Shown: positions 16,777 to 25,525 of the stretch, piece after piece | Numbering within the stretch: the stretch's first letter is position 1 | How the letters are laid out: every line of letters begins with the position of its first letter | NCBI GenBank assembly: GCA_913061475.1 | Contig: CAJXUN010000047.1 | Location: 1-36,370, forward strand | Source: an uncultured Colwellia sp. | GTDB taxonomy: Bacteria > Pseudomonadota > Gammaproteobacteria > Enterobacterales > Alteromonadaceae | Length of the DNA: 36,370 bases | Direction of reading: 5' to 3' | The notes under the pieces: model-generated | Database searches by the model: none | Told to the model about the DNA's origin: nothing | The model's input: the letters and a program-made list of their open reading frames with translations, nothing else | Position numbers and translations under genes: made by a program

Positions 16777-18168
16777 TTGTTTAAATCGCTGAGAATATCG
16801 TTAAAAAAGTCGCTAAACTCGTTAAAAACCAGAGTGCTTTTCAGTGCTTTATTAATGATTTTCATCCTCTTGCCTATTGTCGGAATAATTATCAGTAATG
16901 CTTATGAAAAGCATATGGTGGCTAGCATTGAAAATGAGCTTTCAGCATATTCTTATTCTATTTTAGCCATCATTGAAGTTGAAAATAACACCCTAGTCAT
17001 GCCAGAGCAATTGTTAGAAAACCAATTTAATGTCAGTCAATCTGGCTTATATGCGGTGTTAACAACGCGTTCGATAATAGCCAAAGGTGACATCATGCAA
17101 GGGCCAACACGGCCAGAAAAGCTGTGGAGTTCGCAATCATTACTATCACCATGGCAAACAGAAAATGTTCAACAGCCTTTATTAGGAAAAAGTGCTTTTT
17201 ATACAACTGACATAGCTGCGCACCCTCACTTTGTTTATAGCTTAAGTGTCAGCTATGGGAGCGAACAGCAACCTTTTCCAATGACCCTGCATATTATTAA
17301 ACAACAAAATGATTTAGCGCTGATGATGACAGAGTTTCGCCGCCAGTTATTATTAGGCTTAGCCGGATTAATGCTGGTACTGCTAATGATCCAATATCTT
17401 TGGTCGTTGTGGACATTAAAACCTTTAAAATCCTTACAAACAGAATTGAGCCATGTCGAACAAGGAAAAAGTGAACGTCTTACCGGTATTTACCCGACCG
17501 AACTAAGCCAAGTTACCGAACAGTTAAATTTGTTATTAAATGCTGAACAAAAACAGCGACAGCGCTATCGCAACGCGTTATCTGACTTAGCGCATAGCCT
17601 TAAAACACCGTTAGCCGTTATGCAAACTCAGCAAGAACTGTCAACACTAACCCAAGAGCAAATAACAATTATCAATACCATCATTGAACATCAATTACGT
17701 AAAGCACAAAGTGCTGGGCAATCTTCTTGGTATTTAGGTACTGCAGTAAGGCCGATAGCGGAAAAATTAATTAGTAGCTTAGAGAAAATATATCGCGACA
17801 AAACGTTATTATTTAAAACCAACATCACACCTGAGTGCAACTTCAAAGGTGATGAAGCTGATTTATTAGAAATACTCGGGAATTTATTAGATAACGCCTG
17901 TAAAGCAGCGGTGAGCCAAATTCACCTTGATATCCGTGCTGATTCGCAAGGTATGACCATGATCATTCAAGATGACGGCTCTGGTATCGCGCCGTCGATG
18001 ACAGCTGAAATATTACAGCGTGGAACTCGAGCCGATACCTATCAGCATGGCCACGGTATTGGTTTAGCCATTGTCAGAGATTTAGTTGAAAGCTATCAAG
18101 GCACTATACTCATTGAACGTTCAGAGCAACTAACGGGAGCAAAATTCACCCTAACTTTCCCGTCATAA
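16777..18168 (+). CDS. PhoQ-like sensor histidine kinase
   Basis: A 463-residue inner-membrane kinase starting at TTG (16777) with AAGGT about 8 nt upstream. Two membrane helices (about 19-41 and 190-212) enclose a periplasmic sensor of some 145 residues. A HAMP-like region follows (TLKPLKSLQTELSHVEQG), then the H-box LSDLAHSLKTPLAV with His273, N-box GNLLDNACKAA (Asn373), G1 DDGSGI (400-404) and G2 HGHGIGLAIV (424-433). The H-box and N-box match PhoQ. The signal is unknown; the periplasmic part lacks an obvious acidic patch, so Mg2+ sensing is not assured. Confidence 0.92.
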   Translation: MFKSLRISLKKSLNSLKTRVLFSALLMIFILLPIVGIIISNAYEKHMVASIENELSAYSYSILAIIEVENNTLVMPEQLLENQFNVSQSGLYAVLTTRSIIAKGDIMQGPTRPEKLWSSQSLLSPWQTENVQQPLLGKSAFYTTDIAAHPHFVYSLSVSYGSEQQPFPMTLHIIKQQNDLALMMTEFRRQLLLGLAGLMLVLLMIQYLWSLWTLKPLKSLQTELSHVEQGKSERLTGIYPTELSQVTEQLNLLLNAEQKQRQRYRNALSDLAHSLKTPLAVMQTQQELSTLTQEQITIINTIIEHQLRKAQSAGQSSWYLGTAVRPIAEKLISSLEKIYRDKTLLFKTNITPECNFKGDEADLLEILGNLLDNACKAAVSQIHLDIRADSQGMTMIIQDDGSGIAPSMTAEILQRGTRADTYQHGHGIGLAIVRDLVESYQGTILIERSEQLTGAKFTLTFPS

Positions 18169-18195
18169 AATGTCATTTATCTATAGCAAATAAAT

Positions 18196-18229
18196 GTTCA
18201 GCCTACGTTCAGTTTACAACCGTTAATAT
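18196..18229 (+). promoter_or_regulatory. PhoP-type direct-repeat promoter 3 (DUF3300 gene)
   Basis: GTTCAG-CCTAC-GTTCAG (18196-18212), 11 nt, then -10 TAATAT (18224-18229). Same geometry as promoters 1 and 2. Start near 18236, about 73 nt before the ATG. Confidence 0.75.
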
Positions 18230-18308
18230 TGACAGCATAACTTAAAAAGTCAGTTGCACCATTGTTAAATAGCTGACATTTAACCTTCCGATATTTAGGA
18301 GTAATAGC

Positions 18309-19739
18309 ATGTTAAAAGTTAACCTAAAAAGATCAGTAAGTTACTTTGCTTTATCTTTGTCAGCTGCCCTAGTGCTATCAGCACCCAGTTTTTCGGCTGA
18401 AAACATTATCACAAATCACTATGTTGAAAATAATGATACTTCATTAACAACACAAGCAAGCAGCAACAGTAATTTTACCGATGCTGAGTTAGAGCAAATG
18501 CTAGCCCCTATCGCATTATATCCAGATGCGTTACTGACTCATATACTCATTGCCACGACTTACCCTATCGAGGTGGTTGATGCTGAGCGTTGGTTAAAGA
18601 AAAATGGACATTTAGATACACAAGAAATTGCCGAAGCCGCGGAAGGTAAAGATTGGGATGCTAGCGTTAAGGCTTTATTAGCTTTTCCAAATGTGGTTAA
18701 AAAGTTAAGTGAAGATTTACACTGGATGCGCAATTTAGGTGATGCATTTCTTCAAGACGAAGCTTTAGTCCTTACTAGCGTGCAAATATTACGTCAAAAA
18801 GCTGATCAAGCCGGTAATCTTGAAAACATGGACAACGTTAACGTTGTTCGTGACACTACAACAATCATAATTGAACCACGGCAGGCGGATATCATTTATG
18901 TGCCCTATTATGATACAAGAGTTGTATACGGCCATTGGCGTTGGTCGCATTACCCGCCCATTTTTTGGCATCATCCTGTGCATTATACGTCGCATCACGG
19001 TCCATACTATTGGCACAACCCTGTACACCTGAGCGTTGGCTTGTTTTTTGGTGCTGTTCATTGGCGTAATCACCATGTGGTTGTTCATCACCACAAATCT
19101 AGATATTACAAACACCATAGTAAAAAGAAACTATCAACTAGCTATCAGGGAAAACGCTGGCAACATAACCCACGCCACAGAAAAGGCGTTGCCTATCGTA
19201 CATCACATGTACAAAAAAAATACCGCAGTAATACACCTAGTGTTCAACAACATAAGGCCCTGCGTTCGACACAAAAGCACTTTGTCAATAATAACAAGCA
19301 AGTGATAAAAAGTAGTAGTCGTAAACATCAGAACTTGCAGCACAAATTAAAAGTTAATCGTGCAGTAAAAATTGACAAACATAAGCTAAGAGCGGATACA
19401 TTAGTTGAGCATCAAAGTCATAAAAATAGTAAATGGCAACAAGCTAAAACATCAAAAATAACAAAGAGTCATGTTAAAACAACTAAGATAACAAACACTA
19501 AAGTTAAGCAGAGACAAGACAACAGTTATATCAACCAAGCGCATACTAAAAAATCGACAGTTAATGAGCGTTATACTCAACCAGTAAAAATATCTAAAAG
19601 CACCTATAAGAAAAGCAAAAGTTCAAACAACGAAAGAACTGAAAGAAGGGTAAATAAACGTTCACATACTAACGTAAGCAGTAATAGAAAAAGCCACAAC
19701 ACAAGAACGCAACAAAGTAGAACAAAGCAGCATAATTAA
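18309..19739 (+). CDS. DUF3300 exported protein with long basic tail
   Basis: A 476-residue exported protein (signal peptide cleaved near SFSA, residue 30). Residues 55-205 carry the DUF3300 domain (LAPIALYPDALLTHILIATTYP and the IIEPRQADIIYVPYYDTRVVYG segment), known from E. coli YacH. A His/Trp/Tyr-rich stretch follows (about 205-275), including HHVVVHHHKSRYYKHHSKKK, which could bind metal. The last 200 residues are low-complexity, dominated by Lys, Ser, Thr, His, Gln and Arg, strongly basic and presumably disordered. It is exported to the envelope; function unknown. The PhoP-type promoter links it to the preceding regulator pair. Confidence 0.88.
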   Translation: MLKVNLKRSVSYFALSLSAALVLSAPSFSAENIITNHYVENNDTSLTTQASSNSNFTDAELEQMLAPIALYPDALLTHILIATTYPIEVVDAERWLKKNGHLDTQEIAEAAEGKDWDASVKALLAFPNVVKKLSEDLHWMRNLGDAFLQDEALVLTSVQILRQKADQAGNLENMDNVNVVRDTTTIIIEPRQADIIYVPYYDTRVVYGHWRWSHYPPIFWHHPVHYTSHHGPYYWHNPVHLSVGLFFGAVHWRNHHVVVHHHKSRYYKHHSKKKLSTSYQGKRWQHNPRHRKGVAYRTSHVQKKYRSNTPSVQQHKALRSTQKHFVNNNKQVIKSSSRKHQNLQHKLKVNRAVKIDKHKLRADTLVEHQSHKNSKWQQAKTSKITKSHVKTTKITNTKVKQRQDNSYINQAHTKKSTVNERYTQPVKISKSTYKKSKSSNNERTERRVNKRSHTNVSSNRKSHNTRTQQSRTKQHN

Positions 19740-19821
19740 GCGCCAACGAATTACAGGTGGCTTTAAGTCACTGTTGAAATTATAAAAATTAATTATTTGA
19801 GTCAGGTTACTTTAGCTAAAT

Positions 19822-19858
19822 AAAAGGGCAATATCATCCAATGACATTGCCCTTTTTT
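19822..19858 (+). terminator. Rho-independent terminator after the DUF3300 gene
   Basis: AAAAGGGCAAT pairs with ATTGCCCTTTT, extended by an imperfect inner ATCAT/ATGAC stem, followed by TTTTTT. It lies about 80 nt after the stop. Confidence 0.9.
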
Positions 19859-19919
19859 ATTGTACTTTTTCGTGATTATTTATTAAAGTAATCTCAGCAA
19901 TATTGACCGAAAAAAATGG

Positions 19920-20270
19920 CTATTGCTCAACCGCTGTCAATCTATTGTTAACGAAAACCAGCTTAGTACACTCATCTTTAGTGGTTAAGCCATCTTTGTG
20001 TAAGCGATGGGTTCGATAATAAACAACATTAACGGTTTTATCGTCATCTAAATAAGTTTCATTAAAGTCAGCAACTCCCATTTCACGTGTAACATCAGAC
20101 AAGATGCTGTTTAATTGAATACGAGAGATTTTCTTTCTATTTTCATATTCTCTATCTTCAAAGTCGCCTGAAATGGAATGTCCATCTTCACCACCAACGG
20201 CAATAACACAACCCGTTAAACCCAATGTCAACGGTGCAACAACGATTAATGCTAATAACGATTTTTTCAT
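19920..20270 (-). CDS. DUF3192 lipoprotein
   Basis: A 116-residue protein with a lipoprotein signal (LGLTGC, Cys21) and a C-terminal DUF3192 domain. Key blocks are YENRKKISRIQLNS, the strand VVYYRTHRLHKDGLTTKDEC and TKLVFVNNRLTAV. The family is small, gammaproteobacterial and uncharacterised. A paralogue lies at 26595-26972 in this window. The residue after the lipid cysteine is Val, which suggests outer-membrane sorting. It is a single-gene unit, convergent with the DUF3300 gene. Confidence 0.85.
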   Translation of the reverse strand: MKKSLLALIVVAPLTLGLTGCVIAVGGEDGHSISGDFEDREYENRKKISRIQLNSILSDVTREMGVADFNETYLDDDKTVNVVYYRTHRLHKDGLTTKDECTKLVFVNNRLTAVEQ

Positions 20271-20444
20271 TTTATTTTTCTCTCATCAAAAAGTAATGGT
20301 ATTGCTGAAGCTATTTGCAAATGCCAAACCAACTCTATAACTACTTGATTAAATTAAAAATTAGCAAAACAAGTAAAAACAAACCAAGACAGTGTTAGTA
20401 TTTTTCGCTAAAATATTGCCTCTTTTACACTTGAGTTAAGCGTT

Positions 20445-20759
20445 ATGACTATATCTGATGAAATTTCCATCATCGCCAATAAACTTGCCAACCAAGGGAA
20501 AACCCCAAGTGTTGCACTGATTAAAAGTCACCTTAATCAAACCGTGCCTTTACCGAAAATCATCGCGACATTGAAAAACTGGCAACATGATCCAACCTTT
20601 ATAAAGGCTCAACATCATGAAGCCCCCACTAAAGAGGTCGTCGAATTAATGCCGAATGAAGAAGCCATAAATTTGCTGATAGCGAAAGCAATAATACCCT
20701 TGCAACATGAAATTAGCGCCTTAAAAAAGCAGGTAAAGCAATTATTGGATAGTCAATAA
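20445..20759 (+). CDS. Small helical protein with KfrA-N-like start, function unknown
   Basis: A 104-residue cytoplasmic protein. The N-terminus (DEISIIANKLANQGKTPSVA, then LIKSHLNQTVPLPKIIATLKNW) resembles the winged-helix start of KfrA-type DNA-binding proteins, in which a short helix-turn-helix is followed by a coiled coil. The C-terminus (ALKKQVKQLL) is a short amphipathic coiled coil. It may be a small DNA-binding or nucleoid protein, but this rests on pattern likeness only. It stands alone, convergent with syd. Confidence 0.6.
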   Translation: MTISDEISIIANKLANQGKTPSVALIKSHLNQTVPLPKIIATLKNWQHDPTFIKAQHHEAPTKEVVELMPNEEAINLLIAKAIIPLQHEISALKKQVKQLLDSQ

Positions 20760-20771
20760 GAAAAATTAAAA

Positions 20772-20792
20772 GCCATATACGGTTTATATGGC
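20772..20792. terminator. Hairpin between convergent genes
   Basis: GCCATATA/TATATGGC with a 5-nt CGGTT loop lies between the stops of the 104-residue protein gene and syd. There is an A-rich flank on the left (a U-tract for minus-strand transcripts) and none on the right. Confidence 0.5.
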
Positions 20793-20815
20793 CTAGACCT
20801 GAAAAAATAGTGCGG

Positions 20816-21397
20816 TTAATTACCTTCCATTTCTTTTGGTGGTATCCGTGGCGTCAGTTGTAAAATAAATTCAGCAAGGGTATCTGCTAATTTTTTATGT
20901 GGTTCGCTCCCTACTTTTTCCACCCAAATAGAGCCGTCATCGTTGTCTAGCGATATAATATGGTCGTCATCATCGGTAATGGCAAAGAAAACGGTTAGTT
21001 TTTGTTTTAACTTCGTTTTCATTAAAATATGTCCAATGATATTCTCCTGAAGACGAGCAAAATCTTTTTCATTCCAGGCAAATAGCAACGATAAATCCCC
21101 TTCCGTACAGCTAGCATCTAAACTGTCACAGTAAACGGTGGTAAAATAAGCTTTAATGTCATGATGTAATTTCACCTCTAATGCTAATTCAACGTTGTCA
21201 AAAGTCAGAGCATCAGCCACTTTAATGGGTTGCCATAAAGAAAATTTTTCTTGGTGTACACCTTGCTCACAAAGAGATGGCCAATCATCAACTTGCTCAG
21301 TGATCGGCAAATGTTGAAACCTTTGCTGATAGCCTTGTAAATAATCTTGAGAAAAATTCCACACAAGTTCATTAAGAGAAAAATTTGATATTTTCAT
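20816..21397 (-). CDS. syd: SecY-interacting protein Syd
   Basis: Syd is a cytoplasmic protein that associates with SecY and is proposed to check the state of the translocon. The 193-residue sequence has the family blocks DYLQGYQQRFQHLP, FTTVYCDSLDA near the middle, WNEKDFARLQENIIGHILMK and the C-terminal HKKLADTLAEFILQLTPRI. It is divergent from queF, with 73 bp between the starts, the same arrangement as syd-queF in E. coli. Confidence 0.93.
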   Translation of the reverse strand: MKISNFSLNELVWNFSQDYLQGYQQRFQHLPITEQVDDWPSLCEQGVHQEKFSLWQPIKVADALTFDNVELALEVKLHHDIKAYFTTVYCDSLDASCTEGDLSLLFAWNEKDFARLQENIIGHILMKTKLKQKLTVFFAITDDDDHIISLDNDDGSIWVEKVGSEPHKKLADTLAEFILQLTPRIPPKEMEGN

Positions 21398-21470
21398 CTA
21401 ACTACAAAATCCTATAAAATAAAGAAATAATTATCGACACTGTTATAACCAGAGAAGAAGTCACTCACAA

Positions 21471-22322
21471 ATGAGCACTTATACAAACGCAAAAGAGTTA
21501 AGTAACCTAGCTCTTGGCAAAACAACAAACTATTGCAGCCAATATAACCCAGAATTACTGCAAGCGGTACCACGAAGCTTAAATAGAGACAGCTTAGATT
21601 TAAACGCTAATAAGTTGCCTTTTATTGGCGAAGATGTCTGGTATGGTTATGAGTTATCCTGGTTAAACGATAAAGGTAAACCCGTTGTTGCTGTCGCTGA
21701 ATTTAGTTTTTCATGCACAAGCCCTAATATTGTTGAGTCAAAGTCATTTAAACTTTATTTAAATAGCTTTAATCAGACAAAGTTTTCTTCATGGCAAGAT
21801 GTTGAATTAGCATTAACGACTGACTTATCATCTACCGCTGGCACAGATGCAAAGGTAAAACTCTTTTCTGTTAGTCACTGCCCAGCTCTTGCTTTGCCTG
21901 ATGACACAGCGCTATGTATAGACGACTTAGACGTTGAAATTGATGATTATCAACTAGCACCTGAATTACTAAAAACTGCGAATAGCACCCAAGCCGCTAA
22001 TGTTGAAGAATACTTAGTTTGCCATTTATTAAAGTCTAACTGCTTAATTACCAATCAGCCTGACTGGGCGAGTATCTATATAACCTACAGCGGCAAACAA
22101 ATTTGTCATGAGACCTTATTGAAGTATTTAATCTCATTCCGTCAACACAATGAATTTCATGAACAGTGCGTTGAGCGTATTTTTTGTGATCTTCAACGTT
22201 ATTGCCTGCTGGAGAATCTAACCGTTTTTGCCAGATATACGCGTCGAGGCGGTTTAGATATTAATCCTTTTCGCTCAACCACGAACAAAAAAGCACCAAA
22301 ACTAAGAACATTACGACAGTAA
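21471..22322 (+). CDS. queF: NADPH-dependent 7-cyano-7-deazaguanine reductase QueF
   Basis: Reduces preQ0 to preQ1 with NADPH in queuosine biosynthesis. At 283 residues it is the long two-module type found in E. coli. The QueF signature [12 protein letters not shown] is at about 89-100, and the catalytic pair is Cys191 ([11 protein letters not shown]) and Asp198. The C-terminal [14 protein letters not shown] segment is also typical. It is followed after about 195 bp by the diguanylate cyclase gene. Confidence 0.96.
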   Translation: MSTYTNAKELSNLALGKTTNYCSQYNPELLQAVPRSLNRDSLDLNANKLPFIGEDVWYGYELSWLNDKGKPVVAVAEFSFSCTSPNIVESKSFKLYLNSFNQTKFSSWQDVELALTTDLSSTAGTDAKVKLFSVSHCPALALPDDTALCIDDLDVEIDDYQLAPELLKTANSTQAANVEEYLVCHLLKSNCLITNQPDWASIYITYSGKQICHETLLKYLISFRQHNEFHEQCVERIFCDLQRYCLLENLTVFARYTRRGGLDINPFRSTTNKKAPKLRTLRQ

Positions 22323-22517
22323 ATGAAAACCAAGCACTATTTCCAAGCAAATATATAGCGGATGCGTGCTTATGCTAGCTTTTTTTATGCGCTAATGTTT
22401 ATTATTAATATATAATAATTATATAGCTTTACCCTTGATGTTTAAGCTATATTTTTTAAAGCATTAATTGCTCGCCTTTTTACATCGATTAGCATTTATT
22501 TTAAGGATGAATATTTT

Positions 22518-24152
22518 ATGAGCGAAAATTCTGTCGCGGAAAAAACCATCAATCATTTAAAATCACGACTTGATGCCGCTATTAACGCTCGTAGCGAAAT
22601 AGAAGAAGAGTTCAGCGCGCAATCTGCCTTATTAACCAGCTTTATTGGCAAATTATCGCAAGCCTGTAAAGGCACAGATATATTACTTGACAATAAACTG
22701 GCGAATTTACGGTCTGCCTTAAAAAAAGCAACAAGCTTCGCTGATTTAGAAAAAGAAATTAAAACAATCTCAGCACTGCTTCAACAACACTCTTTGCAAA
22801 ACGATAAAAGCATAAAAAAAATACATGAGCAATTGCAAGTATCTAGCATCAGTTTACAGAAAACCAAAAACTTACCCGCGAGTAATCGACGCCAGTTAAA
22901 AAAATTAGTAGATAGCATCCAACAAAGCCAAACATCATTAGTTCAATACGTGCCTTTAATGAGTGAGTTTATTGTTTTTTATGAAAGCGTATTGCAAACT
23001 CAAAGTAGTCAACCAAGCGTTGGATTATTAAATCAAAACAATTCGGTTACCGCTCAGAAGATCAATAAAATCGAAACTGACAACACCTTACCTAGTAATA
23101 TTGTTCAGGATAAAAGTGTTTCAAAAGAGCTACTTGGTCGTTTTAATTCAATATTAAATACTTTGGTAGTGTCGACAAAACATAAGTCTGATATCAATGA
23201 AATTAAGTCAAGCTTAAAGGGCAAAGTTTCAAATCATATTTTGATGACAAAGTGCCTTAATGTTTTTGATCTCATCATAGAAGATTTAAAACTCGAGCGT
23301 AGTACCGCTAAAATTTTTCTATCAACATTAAGCGAAACGTTAGCTTCGGTTCAAGCCTCGGTAGATTTAACTATTACCAGTACGGCCGAGTCTAATGTAA
23401 AAAATGATAAACTTAATAAAGAACTCAAAGATAAAATAACTGAAATGAGTTTAGGCATTAACGGCCCTGGTTCGTTAACCGATATGAAACTAGATGTGAA
23501 TGAAAAGCTACAACACATTGCCAAAACATTGGAAAAGAAAACTCAATTAGAAGAACAACAACGCTTAGCATTGCAAGATAAACTTAATAAAATGTCAGCA
23601 CAGGTAGAACAATTAGAGCTACAAAGCCAAAATTTTGAAAAACGCATTCAAGAGCAACAAGCAAAAAGCTTACAGGACGCTTTAACTAAATTAGGTAACC
23701 GGGCGGCATTCGATGAGCACTTTGCGAAAGAAATTGTCCGATATCATCACAAAAACTTTGATTTGGCGATTACCGTTATCGACTTAGATGACTTCAAACG
23801 TATTAATGACACTTATGGCCATACCGCTGGCGATAAAACGTTACAAGTTATTGCGAACACCTTAACAAAGGTTATCGGTGAAGATGCATTTATCGGCCGT
23901 TACGGTGGTGAAGAGTTTGTTTTAATCTTTAGTGGCTTAGATAAAAGCACAGTGATAAATAAGCTCAACAACTTACGCAAAAAAGTAGCAAGCTTACCTT
24001 TTACCTTTAAAAATAACCGTGTCAGTATCACCCTTTCTATTGGAGTAACTTTGATCGAAAAAGATGATAACGTCCATTCAGCATTTGAACGCGCTGATAC
24101 AGCATTATATCAAGCTAAAAAAGACGGAAAAAATAGAGTGATTTACGGATAA
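22518..24152 (+). CDS. GGDEF diguanylate cyclase with long coiled-coil N-terminus
   Basis: Predicted to make cyclic di-GMP. The C-terminal domain (about 388-544) has DALTKLGNRAAFDEHF, the DLDDFKRINDTYGHTAGD metal/substrate block and an active GGEEF (463-467). The usual inhibitory RxxD site five residues upstream is absent (the region reads VIGEDAF), so feedback inhibition by this site is unlikely. Residues 1-385 are soluble, helical and coiled-coil rich with no membrane segment or signal peptide, so the enzyme is probably cytoplasmic. This arrangement is found in a group of Alteromonadales/Shewanella cyclases. It is 23 nt before ppnN and probably cotranscribed. Confidence 0.92.
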   Translation: MSENSVAEKTINHLKSRLDAAINARSEIEEEFSAQSALLTSFIGKLSQACKGTDILLDNKLANLRSALKKATSFADLEKEIKTISALLQQHSLQNDKSIKKIHEQLQVSSISLQKTKNLPASNRRQLKKLVDSIQQSQTSLVQYVPLMSEFIVFYESVLQTQSSQPSVGLLNQNNSVTAQKINKIETDNTLPSNIVQDKSVSKELLGRFNSILNTLVVSTKHKSDINEIKSSLKGKVSNHILMTKCLNVFDLIIEDLKLERSTAKIFLSTLSETLASVQASVDLTITSTAESNVKNDKLNKELKDKITEMSLGINGPGSLTDMKLDVNEKLQHIAKTLEKKTQLEEQQRLALQDKLNKMSAQVEQLELQSQNFEKRIQEQQAKSLQDALTKLGNRAAFDEHFAKEIVRYHHKNFDLAITVIDLDDFKRINDTYGHTAGDKTLQVIANTLTKVIGEDAFIGRYGGEEFVLIFSGLDKSTVINKLNNLRKKVASLPFTFKNNRVSITLSIGVTLIEKDDNVHSAFERADTALYQAKKDGKNRVIYG

Positions 24153-24175
24153 CTTAAGCATGAGGAAGTAGCAGT

Positions 24176-25522
24176 ATGCATACCCAAATTAATCCTGTAG
24201 GCAAAATGAACTTGTTGTCTCAAGCCGAAGTAGATTACCTTCAACAATCAGCAAGCAGTGAACTCTATAATCTTTATCGTAATTGTTCATTAGCCGTGTT
24301 AAATGCCGGTAGTCATACTGATAACGCCGAAGATATTTATCAACAATTTCAAGATTTTCAAATTAAAGTATTACGAAGAGAGCGTGGCGTTAAGCTAGCG
24401 TTAGATAATCCCCCAGAGCATGCCTTTGTTGATGGTGTGATCATAAAAGGTATTCAAGAACATCTTTCTGCCGTTTTACGCGACATATTATTTATCGGTA
24501 ATCGCTACAATGTAAATACAAAAGCAGTCGATAGCGCCACTAACATTACCTTCGATATGTTACGCAATGCCAATGCCATCATCCCTGACAGCTCACCTAA
24601 TTTGATCACCTGTTGGGGTGGACACTCGATAAACCTGACAGAATATAAATATACTAAAGAAGTTGGTTATCATCTTGGACTACGTGGCTTTAACATTTGT
24701 ACTGGCTGCGGTCCTGGAGCGATGAAAGGCCCAATGAAAGGGGCAACATTTGGTCATGCTAAACAGCGTAATACTGCTGGCCGTTATTTAGGCTTAACCG
24801 AACCAAGTATTATCGCGGCCGAGCCACCAAATCCTATCGTTAACGAATTGGTCATTATGCCTGACATTGAGAAACGTCTAGAAGCATTTGTTCGTATGTC
24901 GCACGGTATTATTATATTTCCTGGTGGGGCCGGTACCGCAGAAGAATTGCTGTATATTTTAGGTATAATGCTGCATGAAAAAAATCAATCACAAAAGTTA
25001 CCTATTATATTAACCGGGCCTATTGAAAGCGCTGAATACTTTAAACAAATAGATGACTTTATTGGCGCGACACTTGGCGAAACAGCCCAGCAACTTTATA
25101 AAATAATTATTGCTGATCCTGAGCTAGTCGCAAAGACATTTATGTCTACGACAGAAGAAGTTGTAGCTCATCGAAAACTGACGGGTGACTCTTATCACTT
25201 CAATTGGTCATTGGTCATTGAACCTGAGTTTCAACAACCTTTTGAGCCCGATCACGAAAATATGGCATCATTAAATTTGCATTATGATCAAGGTATTGCT
25301 TCATTAGCAGCTAACCTGCGTCGTGCATTTTCTGGCATTGTCGCCGGTAATGTCAAAGCCAGTGGCATAAAAGCAATCCGCGAACATGGTCCATTTGAAA
25401 TAAGTGGCGATCGTAAAATGATGACATTAATGGACACTTTACTAAATTCATTCGTAAAACAACAACGCATGAAATTACCTGGCAGTGAATATGTGCCTTG
25501 TTATAAGGTCATTGAAGGTTAA
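24176..25522 (+). CDS. ppnN: Nucleotide 5'-monophosphate nucleosidase PpnN
   Basis: Hydrolyses purine and pyrimidine nucleoside monophosphates to base and ribose 5-phosphate; in E. coli PpnN is stimulated by (p)ppGpp. The 448-residue sequence has the LOG-type Rossmann domain with [24 protein letters not shown] and [15 protein letters not shown], flanked by the N- and C-terminal domains specific to PpnN (YgdH). It overlaps no gene but lies 3 nt before xni, as in E. coli where ppnN and xni are adjacent. Confidence 0.95.
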   Translation: MHTQINPVGKMNLLSQAEVDYLQQSASSELYNLYRNCSLAVLNAGSHTDNAEDIYQQFQDFQIKVLRRERGVKLALDNPPEHAFVDGVIIKGIQEHLSAVLRDILFIGNRYNVNTKAVDSATNITFDMLRNANAIIPDSSPNLITCWGGHSINLTEYKYTKEVGYHLGLRGFNICTGCGPGAMKGPMKGATFGHAKQRNTAGRYLGLTEPSIIAAEPPNPIVNELVIMPDIEKRLEAFVRMSHGIIIFPGGAGTAEELLYILGIMLHEKNQSQKLPIILTGPIESAEYFKQIDDFIGATLGETAQQLYKIIIADPELVAKTFMSTTEEVVAHRKLTGDSYHFNWSLVIEPEFQQPFEPDHENMASLNLHYDQGIASLAANLRRAFSGIVAGNVKASGIKAIREHGPFEISGDRKMMTLMDTLLNSFVKQQRMKLPGSEYVPCYKVIEG

Positions 25523-25525
25523 ATT

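Noticed and set aside
19036-19305. 89-codon ORF in another frame inside the DUF3300 gene
   Set aside because: It lies wholly within a well-supported gene and arises from that gene's repetitive Lys/His codons.
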